From contig JAFARH010000057.1 of the NCBI GenBank assembly GCA_019245555.1, forward strand, positions 1 to 7,171: 7,171 nucleotides of DNA. Direction: 5' to 3'. Shown here piece by piece: positions 1-7,171 of the stretch; the stretch's first letter is position 1, and every line of letters starts with the position of its first letter. A program made the position numbers and the translations under genes. The notes below the pieces were generated by a model that did not search any database, was not told the origin of the DNA, and worked only from the letters and a program-made list of their open reading frames with translations. Origin of the DNA: Betaproteobacteria bacterium. GTDB taxonomy: Bacteria; Pseudomonadota; Gammaproteobacteria; Burkholderiales; SG8-39.

Positions 1-3000
1 GGGTTGTACGGATACACCTCGGTCGGCGCACCCAGGTTGTCCACGTAGCGCATGCAGACGAGGGAAGGCTTCATATTTCCAAAGTCCGCGCGACCCTCGC
101 CGTGCGCGGTAACGACCGGGATGCGGCTGCCGGCCATACCGGCGAAGAAAATCGACGGGCTCTCGACGATTTCGACCATCACCAGCCTGCCCTCGAACTG
201 CTCGGAGCGATTGCGCACATAGGCCGGCCAATGCGCGGCGCCGGGGACGAGCTCCTTCAGGGCCGCCATCATCTGACAGCCATTGCAGGCGCCGAGCGCG
301 AAGGTGTCGGAGCGAGCGAAGAAATTGGCGAACTCAGCGCGTACGCGCGGATTGAAGAGAATGGTGCTCGCCCAGCCACGGCCGGCGCCGAGCACATCGC
401 CGTAGGCGAAGCCGCCGCCGGCGGTGAATGCCTTGAAGCCGGCCAGCGTGCGCCGGCCGGCGAGGAGATCGGTCATGTGCACGTCGACGGCCTCGAAGCC
501 GGCGCGATCGAATGCGGCGGCCATCTCCACATGCCCGTTCACCCCCTGCTCGCGCAGGATGGCGATCTTCGGCCGCGATCCGGTCGAGATCGCCGGAGCA
601 CTCGGCTTGAACGTCAGGTGAAGCGACATGCCCGGATCGTTCGGGTCGATGATGCGGTCGTACTCCTCGCGCGCCGACTCCGGATGGTCGCGCAGCGCCT
701 GCATGCGGTAGGTGATCTCGCCCCAGGTGCGCTGGGTGTGATCGCGCTTGTTGAGATAGACCGCGCGGCCGTCGCGCAGCATGCGGATCTCGTCCCTGCC
801 GTTCGGCCGGCCGATGATGTGCGTGCAGTCGCCGAGCCCCGCCTCGCGCAGGACCTGCATCACGCTCGTCCGGTCGCTCGCGCGGATCTGGATCACCGCG
901 CCAAGCTCCTCGTTGAAGAGCGCGCCGATGATGAGCTCGCGCGCCCGGCCGGCGAGCTGCTCGTCGGCGTTCCGCTTGAACGCGTCGACATCGTCCGCGG
1001 CGGCATTGAAGGTCAGTCCGTCGAGGTTCAGGGTCACACCGCAATGCGCCGCGAACGACATCTCGCAGATGGTGGCGAAGAGTCCACCGTCCGAACGGTC
1101 GTGGTAGGCGAGGATCAGCGGCCGCAGAGCCTGGATCGCGGCGAAGAAACTCTTCAGCGTCGCCGGATCGTCGACGTCCGGACAGCTCTCGCCGAAGCCG
1201 CCTTTGTGCGTTTGAGCGACGATCGAGCCGCCAAGCCGGTTCTTGCCGCGGCCGAGGTCGATCAGCAGGAGCTCGGTGTCGCCGGCGTCAGTGCGGAGCT
1301 GCGGCGTAAGCGTTTCGCGGACATCGTCCACCGGTGCAAACGCCGAAACGATCAGTGACAGCGGCGCCACTACTTCTCTTCCGTCCCACTTCGTCTGCAT
1401 GGAGAGCGAATCCTTCCCGACCGGGATGGAGACACTGAGCGCAGGACAGAGCTCCATGGCGACGGCGTGCACGGTGTCGTACAGCGCAGCGTCTTCGCCA
1501 GGATAGCCGGCGGCGGCCATCCAGTTGGCAGAGAGCTTCACGCTCGAGAGCGAACCGATGCGAGCGGCGGCGATATTCGTGATCGCCTCGCCGACTGCCA
1601 TGCGTCCGGATGCGGGCGCGTCGATCAGCGCGAGCGGCGTACGCTCGCCGATCGCCATCGCCTCGCCGGCGTATCCCTCGTAGTCGCGCAGCGTGACCGC
1701 GCAATCGGCGACCGGCACCTGCCACGGACCGACGAACGGATCGCGCGCGCAAAGGCCGCCGACCGTCCGGTCGCCGATCGATACAAGAAAGTGCTTCGCG
1801 GCGACGGTCGGATGACGCATGACGCGGTGCGCGGCGGCATCGACCGTGATCTTGTCGATCGCGATCGCCGCCTGCGGGCGCTCGACATGCTTCACATCGC
1901 GCAGCATCTTCGGCGGCTTGCCAAGGATTACGCCGAGCTCGATATCGATCGGCGCGCCGCCGAGCTTCGTGTCCTTGACCTCGAGCCGGCCGTCGTCGGT
2001 TGCCGTGCCGAGGACGGCAAACGGACAGCGCTCGCGGTCGCAGATGGCCTTGAACGCATCCAGGGACGACGGCGCGATGGCGAGCACGTAGCGCTCCTGC
2101 GCCTCGTTGCACCAGATCTCGCGCGGCGACATGCCCGTGTCCTCGCTCGGGATCTTGCGCAGATCGAGGTGCGCCCCCTTCTTCGCCGACCAGGCGAGCT
2201 CGGGTACCGCATTCGACAGGCCGCCCGCGCCGACGTCGTGGATGGAGAGGATCGGGTTCGCGCTACCGAGCTGCCAGCAACGATCGAGCACTTCCTGTGC
2301 GCGGCGCTGGATCTCCGCGTTGCCGCGCTGCACGGAGTCGAAATCCAGATCGGCGACGTTGGCGCCGGCGCCCATCGAGGACGCCGCGCCGCCGCCCATG
2401 CCGATCAGGAGTCCGGGTCCGCCGAGCTGAATCAGCAGCGTGCCGGCGGGAAAGGCGCTCTTCTCCGCATGCCGAGCGTCGATGCTGCCGATGCCGCCGG
2501 CGAGCATGATCGGCTTGTGGTAACCCCGTAGCACGCCGCCGACTTCCGCTTCGAAAGTGCGGAAGTAGCCGCAGAGGTTCGGCCGGCCGAACTCATTGTT
2601 GAATGAGGCGGCGCCGATCGGTCCCTCGAGCATGATGTCGAGCGCGGAGGCAATGCGTCCGGGCTTGCCGGGCGACGGCCCTTCCCAGAGCTGCTCGTGC
2701 CCGGGGATGCGCAGGTTCGAGACTGAATAGCCGACGAGCCCGGCCTTCGGCTTCGCGCCGCGGCCGGTCGCCCCTTCGTCGCGGATCTCGCCGCCGGCGC
2801 CGGTCGAAGCGCCCGGAAAGGGCGAGATGGCAGTCGGATGGTTGTGCGTCTCGACCTTCATCACGGTGTGTACGTTGGTCGGGTGCCGCGCATAGACGCC
2901 GTCGGTGCCCGGATGGAAGCGCTGTGCCGCGCCGGCCTCCATGATCGCGGCGTTGTCCGCGTAAGCGACGACGGTGCCCGCGGGGGTCACGGCATGTGTG

Positions 3001-3695
3001 TGGCGAATCATCGAGAAGAGCGAGTGCGGCTTCTTCTCGCCGTCGACGATCCAGTCAGCGTTGAAGATCTTGTGGCGACAATGCTCGGAATTCGCCTGGG
3101 CGAACATTGTGAGCTCGGCATCGGTCGGATCCCGGCCGATCGCCTTGTAGGCACGATCGAGGTATTCGATCTCGTCTTCGCTCAGCGCGAGGCCGAGCTC
3201 GGCGTTGGCCGCTCGAAGCTTGGCAAGCGCAACGGTGGCCAGCGGCCGAGGCGGCACGTGTTCGAAGAGCTTCGCCGCCTCATCGAACGACACGAGCACC
3301 GTCTCGGTCATGCGGTCGTGAATCAGCGCGGCGACGCGCGGGTTGACCGAATCGACGGTGTACGCAGTGCCCCGCTCTATGCGCCGCACGGACTTCAGGC
3401 CGCAGTTGTGTGCGATGTCTGTCGCCTTCGAAGACCACGGCGAGATGGTGCCGAGCCGCGGCACGACGAGGTACACCGTGCCCGAAGCGCTCGGCGCCCG
3501 CGGCCCATAGTCGAGCAGGCGATCGAGGATCGTGCGCTCTGCGGCTGAGAGCTCGCTGTCGGCTTCAACGAAGTGCCAGTACTCGGCGTCGACCGCGCAA
3601 ACGGCCGGATCGATGGTCTTGAGCGCAGTAACGAGCTTGGCGAGGCGGAACTCCGAAGCCGCGCGCGGCCCGCGGAGCTGGAGAATTTTTGCCAC
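1..3695 (-). CDS. purL: Phosphoribosylformylglycinamidine synthase PurL, large single-chain form (3' end outside window)
   Basis: PurL catalyses the fourth step of de novo purine synthesis in the cytosol: FGAR + ATP + glutamine gives FGAM + ADP + Pi + glutamate. I translated 1231 residues from a GTG at 3695; the frame stays open to the left edge. It aligns throughout with E. coli PurL as I recall it. Visible landmarks are the PurS-like N-terminal region with [16 protein letters not shown] (84-99), NSEHCRHK (202-209), [15 protein letters not shown] (281-295), NNEFGRP (366-372), [10 protein letters not shown] (487-496), LSANWM (721-726), PVGKDS (758-763) and YHDRSDGGL (864-872). The class I glutamine amidotransferase domain starts near 1043, with REQGVN (1048-1053) and the nucleophile in CNGCQMM (Cys1137). 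The remaining 60-70 residues, with the expected catalytic His and Glu, lie outside. The next in-frame ATG is near residue 129, so GTG is the only start that keeps the N-terminal domain. Odd points are an extra segment at about 895-922 and changes in the oxyanion-side loop (1093-1109). Confidence 0.98.
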   Translation of the reverse strand, partial: MAKILQLRGPRAASEFRLAKLVTALKTIDPAVCAVDAEYWHFVEADSELSAAERTILDRLLDYGPRAPSASGTVYLVVPRLGTISPWSSKATDIAHNCGLKSVRRIERGTAYTVDSVNPRVAALIHDRMTETVLVSFDEAAKLFEHVPPRPLATVALAKLRAANAELGLALSEDEIEYLDRAYKAIGRDPTDAELTMFAQANSEHCRHKIFNADWIVDGEKKPHSLFSMIRHTHAVTPAGTVVAYADNAAIMEAGAAQRFHPGTDGVYARHPTNVHTVMKVETHNHPTAISPFPGASTGAGGEIRDEGATGRGAKPKAGLVGYSVSNLRIPGHEQLWEGPSPGKPGRIASALDIMLEGPIGAASFNNEFGRPNLCGYFRTFEAEVGGVLRGYHKPIMLAGGIGSIDARHAEKSAFPAGTLLIQLGGPGLLIGMGGGAASSMGAGANVADLDFDSVQRGNAEIQRRAQEVLDRCWQLGSANPILSIHDVGAGGLSNAVPELAWSAKKGAHLDLRKIPSEDTGMSPREIWCNEAQERYVLAIAPSSLDAFKAICDRERCPFAVLGTATDDGRLEVKDTKLGGAPIDIELGVILGKPPKMLRDVKHVERPQAAIAIDKITVDAAAHRVMRHPTVAAKHFLVSIGDRTVGGLCARDPFVGPWQVPVADCAVTLRDYEGYAGEAMAIGERTPLALIDAPASGRMAVGEAITNIAAARIGSLSSVKLSANWMAAAGYPGEDAALYDTVHAVAMELCPALSVSIPVGKDSLSMQTKWDGREVVAPLSLIVSAFAPVDDVRETLTPQLRTDAGDTELLLIDLGRGKNRLGGSIVAQTHKGGFGESCPDVDDPATLKSFFAAIQALRPLILAYHDRSDGGLFATICEMSFAAHCGVTLNLDGLTFNAAADDVDAFKRNADEQLAGRARELIIGALFNEELGAVIQIRASDRTSVMQVLREAGLGDCTHIIGRPNGRDEIRMLRDGRAVYLNKRDHTQRTWGEITYRMQALRDHPESAREEYDRIIDPNDPGMSLHLTFKPSAPAISTGSRPKIAILREQGVNGHVEMAAAFDRAGFEAVDVHMTDLLAGRRTLAGFKAFTAGGGFAYGDVLGAGRGWASTILFNPRVRAEFANFFARSDTFALGACNGCQMMAALKELVPGAAHWPAYVRNRSEQFEGRLVMVEIVESPSIFFAGMAGSRIPVVTAHGEGRADFGNMKPSLVCMRYVDNLGAPTEVYPYN

Positions 3696-6600
3696 TAGTT
3701 GCGGACCTGCGGCTCCTTCACGGTGCCTCCCAGAAGCAGCGTCGCGCTGAGCGCGCGCTGCGTGGTCCTGACGTCGGCCACGATGCGGCCCGACAGTGCC
3801 CCGCTTTGCGCAATGTCGACGGTGGCACCGGCGTTGAGTGCGCCCGCGGCGAGGTTGACGTTGCGCAGCGCGACGGCGCCGCCTTCGTACGATCCCTGCC
3901 CGGTCATCTCCACGAACTGCGTGCTGCCGCGGTAATTCTTGCCGCCGCTCTGCACCGCCTGCCCGAGGTCGAAGCTGCCGAGCGTCCCGTTCGAGATCGT
4001 GAAATTACCGTCGAGGCGCCCCGTCGCGGCAAGGCCGGCCGGGTCCGCGGCGCTCATCGAGAACTTGCCAGTGCCTTCCGCAGTGCCGGCCGAAATGAGC
4101 GTCGGCGCAAAGACCGCGGCGTTCATGCTGCGCACGGTGACCACGCCGTTCACCGTCCAGTTGCCGGTCCAGCCGAGGGTCGCGGTGCCAGTCATGGCGC
4201 CGCCAAAAATCGAGCCTCCCCACTGTGCGATGGTCATGCCGCGCGGCGAAGCCGTGCCGCGCATCGAGAAATTGGAGAGCGTCATCTGCGGGACGACCGG
4301 GACGGTGAAACCGGCAGCGGTAACCTCGAAGCTGACGCCGTCGTCCTGCGGCGCAATCTTGGCGACGAGGCCGTCGGGCCCGCGCACCGTCGCCGATTGC
4401 AGCGATCCCTTGGCAGTCAGCGTGGCATCAGCCTGCAGGTTCTTCGGCAGCGTCGTCGGGCCAGGCACTTCCAGGTTCTTTACTACGATCTCGGACACGC
4501 TGAAGGAATCGCTCTTCACGGTGGCGAAGAGCGCGTCGCCAATCGCCTGTTGCGGAAGAGTGAGGCCATCGAGCTCGAGCTTACTGAATTCCTTCTTCGG
4601 GCCGAAGGCGGAACCGAGGCCGATCGAGCCGTTGACACGCGCGATCCTCGCGTCACCCACGCTCACGTTTTCGAAGCGCACCTGTACGCCCGTCAGCAGC
4701 CAAAGCCTGGCCGAGCCGATCTTGACCGGTCGTCCCAGCGCCTCGGTGGCGGCGCGCTCGTAATCGGCGGCGCCGAGCGGCATGACATGCGCCACGCCGA
4801 TGCCGATGACGAGCAACAGGACGAGCCCGATGGCGATCGGCTTGCCGAGCTTGCTCGGCCGGCGCACCTTGGGCAGCGACTCCGCGGCCTCGACCGCCTT
4901 CTCCTTCTTCTTTTTCTTCTCCTTCTCCGGCTTTTCCTTCGGCTTGCCCTTGGCGACGGCCGCCTGCTCTTCGTTGACCTCGTCCATGTCGAGGTCGTCC
5001 TCGCTCACGGGGATGTCGTCGTCGGCCTTGGACGCCGGCGCCTTCTTGCCCTCCTTCGCCATCGCCGCGGCGGTGGCCGCCTCGGCCTTCTTGCGGATCT
5101 CCTCGGCCTCGCGCTTGCGGCGCTCTTCTTCCTGCGCGCGGCGCTCTTCCTCTTCGCGCGCCCGGCGCGCCTCCTCTTCCTTGCGGCGCGCCGCCTCCTC
5201 CTCGCGGCGCTGACGCTCGGCCTCTTCCTTCGCCTGGCGCTCGGCCTCTTCTCGAGCGCGCTGCTCGGCCTCGGCCTTCGCCTTGCGCTCGGCCTCTGCC
5301 TTCGCCTTCGCTTCTTCCTCTTCCTGCTTGCCGAAGTTGTCCAGGTCGGCGAGCAGCGAATCGGCAAAGTCGTCCGTCTTCGCAGCTGCTTTTGGCGCTG
5401 CCTTGGCGGCCGCTTTCGCAGACGCCGCGGCAGCCGCGTGCGCGGCCTCTTCGTCGGCCTCGGCCTTGAGCCTCTCCTCCTCGCGCTTCTTGCGTGCACT
5501 GCTGCGTTCGGCTTCCTCGGCCGCCTCTCGAGCAGCGGCTTCCTCGTCGCGCTTGCGACGCGCGCTTGAGCGCTCGGCTTCCTCCGCAGCCTCGCGAGCA
5601 GCTTCCTCTTCCTCGCGCTGCTTTTTCTTCGCGGCGCGCTTCGCCTCTTCCTCGCGCTCGCGTGCGGCTTCCTCTTCCTCCTTTTGTCTTCGCTTGGCGG
5701 CGCGCTCTTCCTCGGCCTTGCGCTCTTCCTCCTCGCGTTGCTTGCGCTTGGCGGCGCGCTCCTCTTCCTGCTTGCGCTCCTCTTCTTCCTTCTGCTTGCG
5801 GCGCGCCTCGGCTTCCTCCTCCTCCTTCTTGCGCCGCGCCGCGCGTTCTTCCTCTTCCTTCTTGCGCTCGGCTTCGAGGCGCTTGCGCTCCTCTTCCAGT
5901 TCCCTGCGCGCGCGTTCGGCCTCTTCCTTGGCCCTTTTCTCCGCCTCCTCGCGCGCCTTGCGCTCGGCTTCGATCCTCGCCTCAGCTTCCTTGCGGACGC
6001 GCTCGGCCTCTTCCTTCGCCTTCTTCTCGGCTTCCTCGCGTGCCTTCTTCTCGGCCTCGAGGCGCTTCTCCGTCTCTTCACGCGCCTTGCGCTCTGCCTC
6101 GATCTTGGCCTTGGCTTCCTGCTCGGCCTTGACCTTCGCTTCGGCTGCCTTGAGAGCAGCCTCCTTTGCCGCTTTGACCGACGCTTCCGCGGCGGCGGCG
6201 GCCTTTGCCTTGTTTTCGGCATCGGCCTTGGCGCGGACCTCGGCCTCCTCCTTCATCTTCTTCTCGGCTTCAGCGCGCAGCTTCGCTTCCATCTCGGCGC
6301 GCGTCTTCGCTTCGGCTTCCTTCTTCAGGCGTTCGCGCTCGGCCTGGGCCTTGGCCTCCGCCTCCTCGCGTGCCTTGTTGAGCGCCGATTGAGTCGGCGC
6401 AGCCGCCGCGGGCTTGGGCGGCGGGGCGATCGAGCTGAAATCGAGCGTATCGCCCGAACCCGCCGCCGGTTTTGGCGCCGGCTTCGGCGCAGGGTTCACG
6501 GGCGCAGCAGCCGGTTTCGAAGGCGCGGCAGCCGGTTTCGGCGGTGGTGGTGCGGCTGGCTTCGGCGCCGCGCTGAACGAGCTGAAATCAAGGTCGCCGC

Positions 6601-6919
6601 CTCCGTCGTCGGCCTTCGCCGCGGGTTTGGCGGCCGGCTTCGGCGCGGGCTTCACCGGCGCGGCCGCAGGCTTGGGCGGTGACGCTGCTGCGGCGCCTGC
6701 GGAGACCTCGCGGATGAAGCCGTCGGTATCGAGCTTCTTGATCAGTGTCTGGAACGCGGCGTCGAACTGCTTGCCGACCTTCTGTGCGACATCGCCAAGC
6801 GTCGCGCGCCCGTCGATCGCGGAGAGCACCGCGCGGTCCGGTCGCTGGAGAAGGCTCGTTTTTCCGGCCGCCTCCTGCACTCCCTTGCCCGACTTCGAGT
6901 AGATAGCGGTCGGATTCAT
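3695..6919 (-). CDS. Winged-helix-like / ER-K helix / transmembrane / AsmA-like envelope fusion protein, 1074 aa
   Basis: I do not recognise a named gene. Residues 1-72 ([13 protein letters not shown], then ...[19 protein letters not shown]... and ...[13 protein letters not shown]) have the helix pattern of a small winged-helix-like domain. Residues 73-177 are a Pro/Ala/Lys linker with two LDFSS motifs. Residues 178-617 are almost wholly Glu/Lys/Arg/Ala, predicted helical, with an ER/K core at 338-440 and an Ala-rich break with [14 protein letters not shown] at about 487-535. An acidic patch (633-652) and a Lys-rich patch (657-674) precede one hydrophobic segment (694-713, [14 protein letters not shown]). 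There is no signal peptide, so the N-terminal 690 residues should be cytoplasmic. Residues 715-1074 resemble AsmA-family periplasmic domains: alternating beta-strand-like segments, [11 protein letters not shown], and the family-like ending [14 protein letters not shown]. AsmA-like proteins affect outer-membrane assembly and lipid transport; a structural or transport role here is inference. Automatic annotation may call it TolA because of the coil, which the topology contradicts. Confidence 0.96.
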   Translation of the reverse strand: MNPTAIYSKSGKGVQEAAGKTSLLQRPDRAVLSAIDGRATLGDVAQKVGKQFDAAFQTLIKKLDTDGFIREVSAGAAAASPPKPAAAPVKPAPKPAAKPAAKADDGGGDLDFSSFSAAPKPAAPPPPKPAAAPSKPAAAPVNPAPKPAPKPAAGSGDTLDFSSIAPPPKPAAAAPTQSALNKAREEAEAKAQAERERLKKEAEAKTRAEMEAKLRAEAEKKMKEEAEVRAKADAENKAKAAAAAEASVKAAKEAALKAAEAKVKAEQEAKAKIEAERKAREETEKRLEAEKKAREEAEKKAKEEAERVRKEAEARIEAERKAREEAEKRAKEEAERARRELEEERKRLEAERKKEEEERAARRKKEEEEAEARRKQKEEEERKQEEERAAKRKQREEEERKAEEERAAKRRQKEEEEAAREREEEAKRAAKKKQREEEEAAREAAEEAERSSARRKRDEEAAAREAAEEAERSSARKKREEERLKAEADEEAAHAAAAASAKAAAKAAPKAAAKTDDFADSLLADLDNFGKQEEEEAKAKAEAERKAKAEAEQRAREEAERQAKEEAERQRREEEAARRKEEEARRAREEEERRAQEEERRKREAEEIRKKAEAATAAAMAKEGKKAPASKADDDIPVSEDDLDMDEVNEEQAAVAKGKPKEKPEKEKKKKKEKAVEAAESLPKVRRPSKLGKPIAIGLVLLLVIGIGVAHVMPLGAADYERAATEALGRPVKIGSARLWLLTGVQVRFENVSVGDARIARVNGSIGLGSAFGPKKEFSKLELDGLTLPQQAIGDALFATVKSDSFSVSEIVVKNLEVPGPTTLPKNLQADATLTAKGSLQSATVRGPDGLVAKIAPQDDGVSFEVTAAGFTVPVVPQMTLSNFSMRGTASPRGMTIAQWGGSIFGGAMTGTATLGWTGNWTVNGVVTVRSMNAAVFAPTLISAGTAEGTGKFSMSAADPAGLAATGRLDGNFTISNGTLGSFDLGQAVQSGGKNYRGSTQFVEMTGQGSYEGGAVALRNVNLAAGALNAGATVDIAQSGALSGRIVADVRTTQRALSATLLLGGTVKEPQVRN
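3704..3718 (-). promoter_or_regulatory. Candidate ribosome-binding sequences for purL inside the end of the upstream gene
   Basis: On the minus strand AAGGAG (3713-3718) lies 17 bases before the purL GTG, which is long for direct initiation. A weaker CAGGT nearer the start has better spacing, about 9 bases. With the TAGTG overlap, a terminating ribosome probably re-initiates at GTG, and AAGGAG may help hold it there. This is inference from sequence and spacing only. Confidence 0.4.
4781..4840 (-). other. Single transmembrane segment of the fusion protein
   Basis: Residues 694-713 ([20 protein letters not shown]) form the only long uncharged hydrophobic stretch in the protein. The cytoplasmic-side flank is strongly basic ([10 protein letters not shown], preceded by a lysine-rich patch), so the positive-inside rule puts the N-terminal part in the cytoplasm and the C-terminal AsmA-like part in the periplasm. 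This is the usual orientation of AsmA-family anchors. Confidence 0.85.
4897..4928 (-). other. Uninterrupted 32-base polypurine tract in the coding strand
   Basis: The plus strand is pure pyrimidine from 4897 to 4928, so the coding strand and mRNA are pure purine over 32 bases. It encodes the Lys/Glu-rich patch just before the membrane segment. It contains several AAGGAG-like and GGAGAAG-like strings that could pair with the anti-Shine-Dalgarno sequence. Any regulatory effect is unproven; the amino acid composition alone could explain the tract. Confidence 0.8.
5471..5602 (-). repeat. Tandem 22-residue (66 bp) repeat in the charged helix
   Basis: Two adjacent protein units, at residues 440-461 and 462-483, both read [15 protein letters not shown] followed by a basic and acidic run. 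The second lies directly after the first. The DNA copies differ at several synonymous positions (for example GCTTGAGCGC versus GCACTGCTGC on the plus strand), so this is not a recent exact duplication. It is the most regular repeat in a helix otherwise built from looser [14 protein letters not shown] units. Confidence 0.75.
5600..5908 (-). other. ER/K single-alpha-helix segment (protein domain)
   Basis: Residues 338-440 of the fusion protein alternate runs of three to four Glu with three to four Arg/Lys, for example [18 protein letters not shown] and [18 protein letters not shown]. Hydrophobic residues are nearly limited to Ala, with no Leu/Ile/Val heptad seam. This composition is typical of ER/K single alpha-helices, which stay helical as monomers through i to i+4 salt bridges, rather than of dimeric coiled coils. 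Flanking parts (178-337 and 533-617) are similar but richer in Ala. Confidence 0.7.
6404..6679 (-). repeat. Duplicated linker module with LDFSS motif (two copies, about 50 residues apart)
   Basis: Residues 81-123 and 134-172 of the envelope fusion protein are imperfect copies. Each has a KPAAAPV(K/N)PAPKPA stretch, a short Gly/Asp spacer, (D/T)LDFSS(F/I), then PKPAA. The motif copies lie at 6575-6595 and 6428-6445 and share the core GATTTCAGCTCG on the coding strand. Surrounding Pro/Ala sequence is looser. The pattern suggests an internal duplication in a flexible linker that kept a short acidic-aromatic motif. Confidence 0.75.
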
Positions 6920-7171
6920 TATTTCTTCGGCGTAATTATATTAGCGAGGGTGCCGTAGCCCCCGCCGCCGGGACTCTCGACCACGAAGACGTCGCCCGCG
7001 GCCATTTCCGTCTGGTCGAACGGCCCGAGCTCGGTGCGTTCCCCATTCACGCGCAGCACATAATTGCGTCCCGGTTCTCCCGGCTCGCCGCCCGCCATGC
7101 CATGCGGCTTCACGAGCCGGTGTCCCGACAGGATCGCCGCCGTCATCGGCTCGAGAAAACGTACGCGGCGT
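6919..7171 (-). CDS. hyuB: Hydantoinase B / 5-oxoprolinase family protein, C-terminal end (5' part outside window)
   Basis: Only the last 83 residues and the TAA stop are visible. The reading frame enters from the right edge as RRVRFLEPMTAAILSGHR, so the in-frame ATG at 7146 is an internal methionine, not the start. The family's C-terminal signatures follow: HGMAGGEPGEPGRN, a short VNGERTEL segment, AAGDVFVVESPGGGGYG, then the tail TLANIITPKK. These match the end of HyuB-type subunits and also the end of long fused 5-oxoprolinases. Such enzymes carry out ATP-dependent ring opening of hydantoins or 5-oxoproline, usually with a HyuA-type partner or domain. The visible part cannot separate a stand-alone HyuB from a fused oxoprolinase, nor fix the substrate. 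The stop overlaps the start of the next gene by one base (TAATG). The last codons (GCT AAT ATA ATT ACG) are unusually AT-rich for this region. Confidence 0.9.
   Translation of the reverse strand, partial: RRVRFLEPMTAAILSGHRLVKPHGMAGGEPGEPGRNYVLRVNGERTELGPFDQTEMAAGDVFVVESPGGGGYGTLANIITPKK
6935..6940 (-). promoter_or_regulatory. Possible -10-like TATAAT just upstream of the fusion gene
   Basis: An exact TATAAT sits 15 bases before the ATG at 6919, within an AT-rich island in the last codons of the hyuB-like gene. No TTGACA-like -35 is present at 17 bp spacing (the hexamer there is GGGGGC). A transcript starting about 7 bases downstream would have a very short leader. It may be chance, but AT-rich sequence is rare in this window. 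Confidence 0.2.

Noticed and set aside
102..1358. 418-codon plus-strand frame
   Set aside because: Antisense to purL, whose translation matches the family residue by residue. The product has no recognisable motif.
334..2112. Minus-strand frames at 334-1044 and 1288-2112
   Set aside because: They are in a different frame from purL on the same strand, are Arg-rich, and overlap the well-supported PurL frame.
1467..3548. Plus-strand frames at 1467-2531 and 2838-3548
   Set aside because: Both are antisense to conserved PurL motifs and are typical GC-rich shadow frames.
3689..5569. 626-codon open frame on the plus strand
   Set aside because: It lies wholly antisense to the fusion gene. Its Leu/Arg-rich, low-complexity product is what the reverse complement of Glu/Lys/Ala codons gives, and no domain is recognisable.
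5005..6222. 405-codon Arg-rich frame on the minus strand, overlapping the fusion gene
   Set aside because: It is a shifted reading of the Glu/Lys codon repeats, nearly all Arg/Pro/Lys, and stays open only because of base composition. I see no slippery site that would argue for programmed frameshifting.
5069..6388. A DNA tandem-repeat or minisatellite array in the helix region
   Set aside because: The repetition is at amino acid level with irregular periods (about 14, 18, 22 and 29 residues) and variable codons. Only the 66 bp pair at 5471-5602 is regular enough to call.
5283..6682. Long plus-strand frames (5283-6392 Ser/Ala-rich; 5684-6682 Leu-rich, membrane-like)
   Set aside because: Both are antisense to the charged helix. 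The apparent hydrophobic repeats come from reading CTC/CTT/TTC-rich DNA.
6919..7146. A stand-alone 75-residue gene starting at the ATG at 7146
   Set aside because: The frame continues upstream to the window edge with family-like RRVRFLEP, so this is the C-terminal end of a larger protein.

Overview
The window is entirely coding, and all of it lies on the minus strand. Three genes run right to left: the 3' end of a hydantoinase B/5-oxoprolinase-type gene (6919-7171), a 1074-residue envelope protein of unusual build (3695-6919), and most of purL (1-3695, cut by the left edge). I see no intergenic DNA, RNA gene, insertion sequence or CRISPR array. Long open frames on the plus strand are antisense shadows of these GC-rich genes.

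The organism is probably a betaproteobacterium. PurL is the long single-chain proteobacterial form, nearly collinear with the Escherichia coli protein as I recall it. It carries an extra segment of roughly 30 residues before ALFNEELG that I associate with betaproteobacterial PurL. The N-terminal domain of the middle protein (starting [17 protein letters not shown]) also resembles small domains I recall from Burkholderiales and Nitrosomonadales. This placement is inference from memory, not a database search.

The genes are packed as tightly as possible. The hyuB-like gene ends TAATG, so the last A of its stop is the first base of the next start. The middle gene ends TAGTG, where the G of its stop is the first base of purL's GTG start. 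Both junctions are one-base overlaps, so the three genes are probably co-transcribed and translationally coupled.

The middle gene is the notable one. From the N-terminus it encodes a small winged-helix-like domain (residues 1-72), a Pro/Ala/Lys linker with a duplicated module carrying an LDFSS motif (73-177), and a very long charged helix with an ER/K single-alpha-helix core (178-617). An acidic patch and a lysine-rich patch follow, then one transmembrane segment (about 694-713) and an AsmA-like periplasmic domain (about 715-1074). A cytoplasmic helix of this length joined to an AsmA-type envelope domain is not an arrangement I recognise as characterised. PurL and the hydantoinase/oxoprolinase are ordinary metabolic enzymes, and why they flank this protein is unclear.
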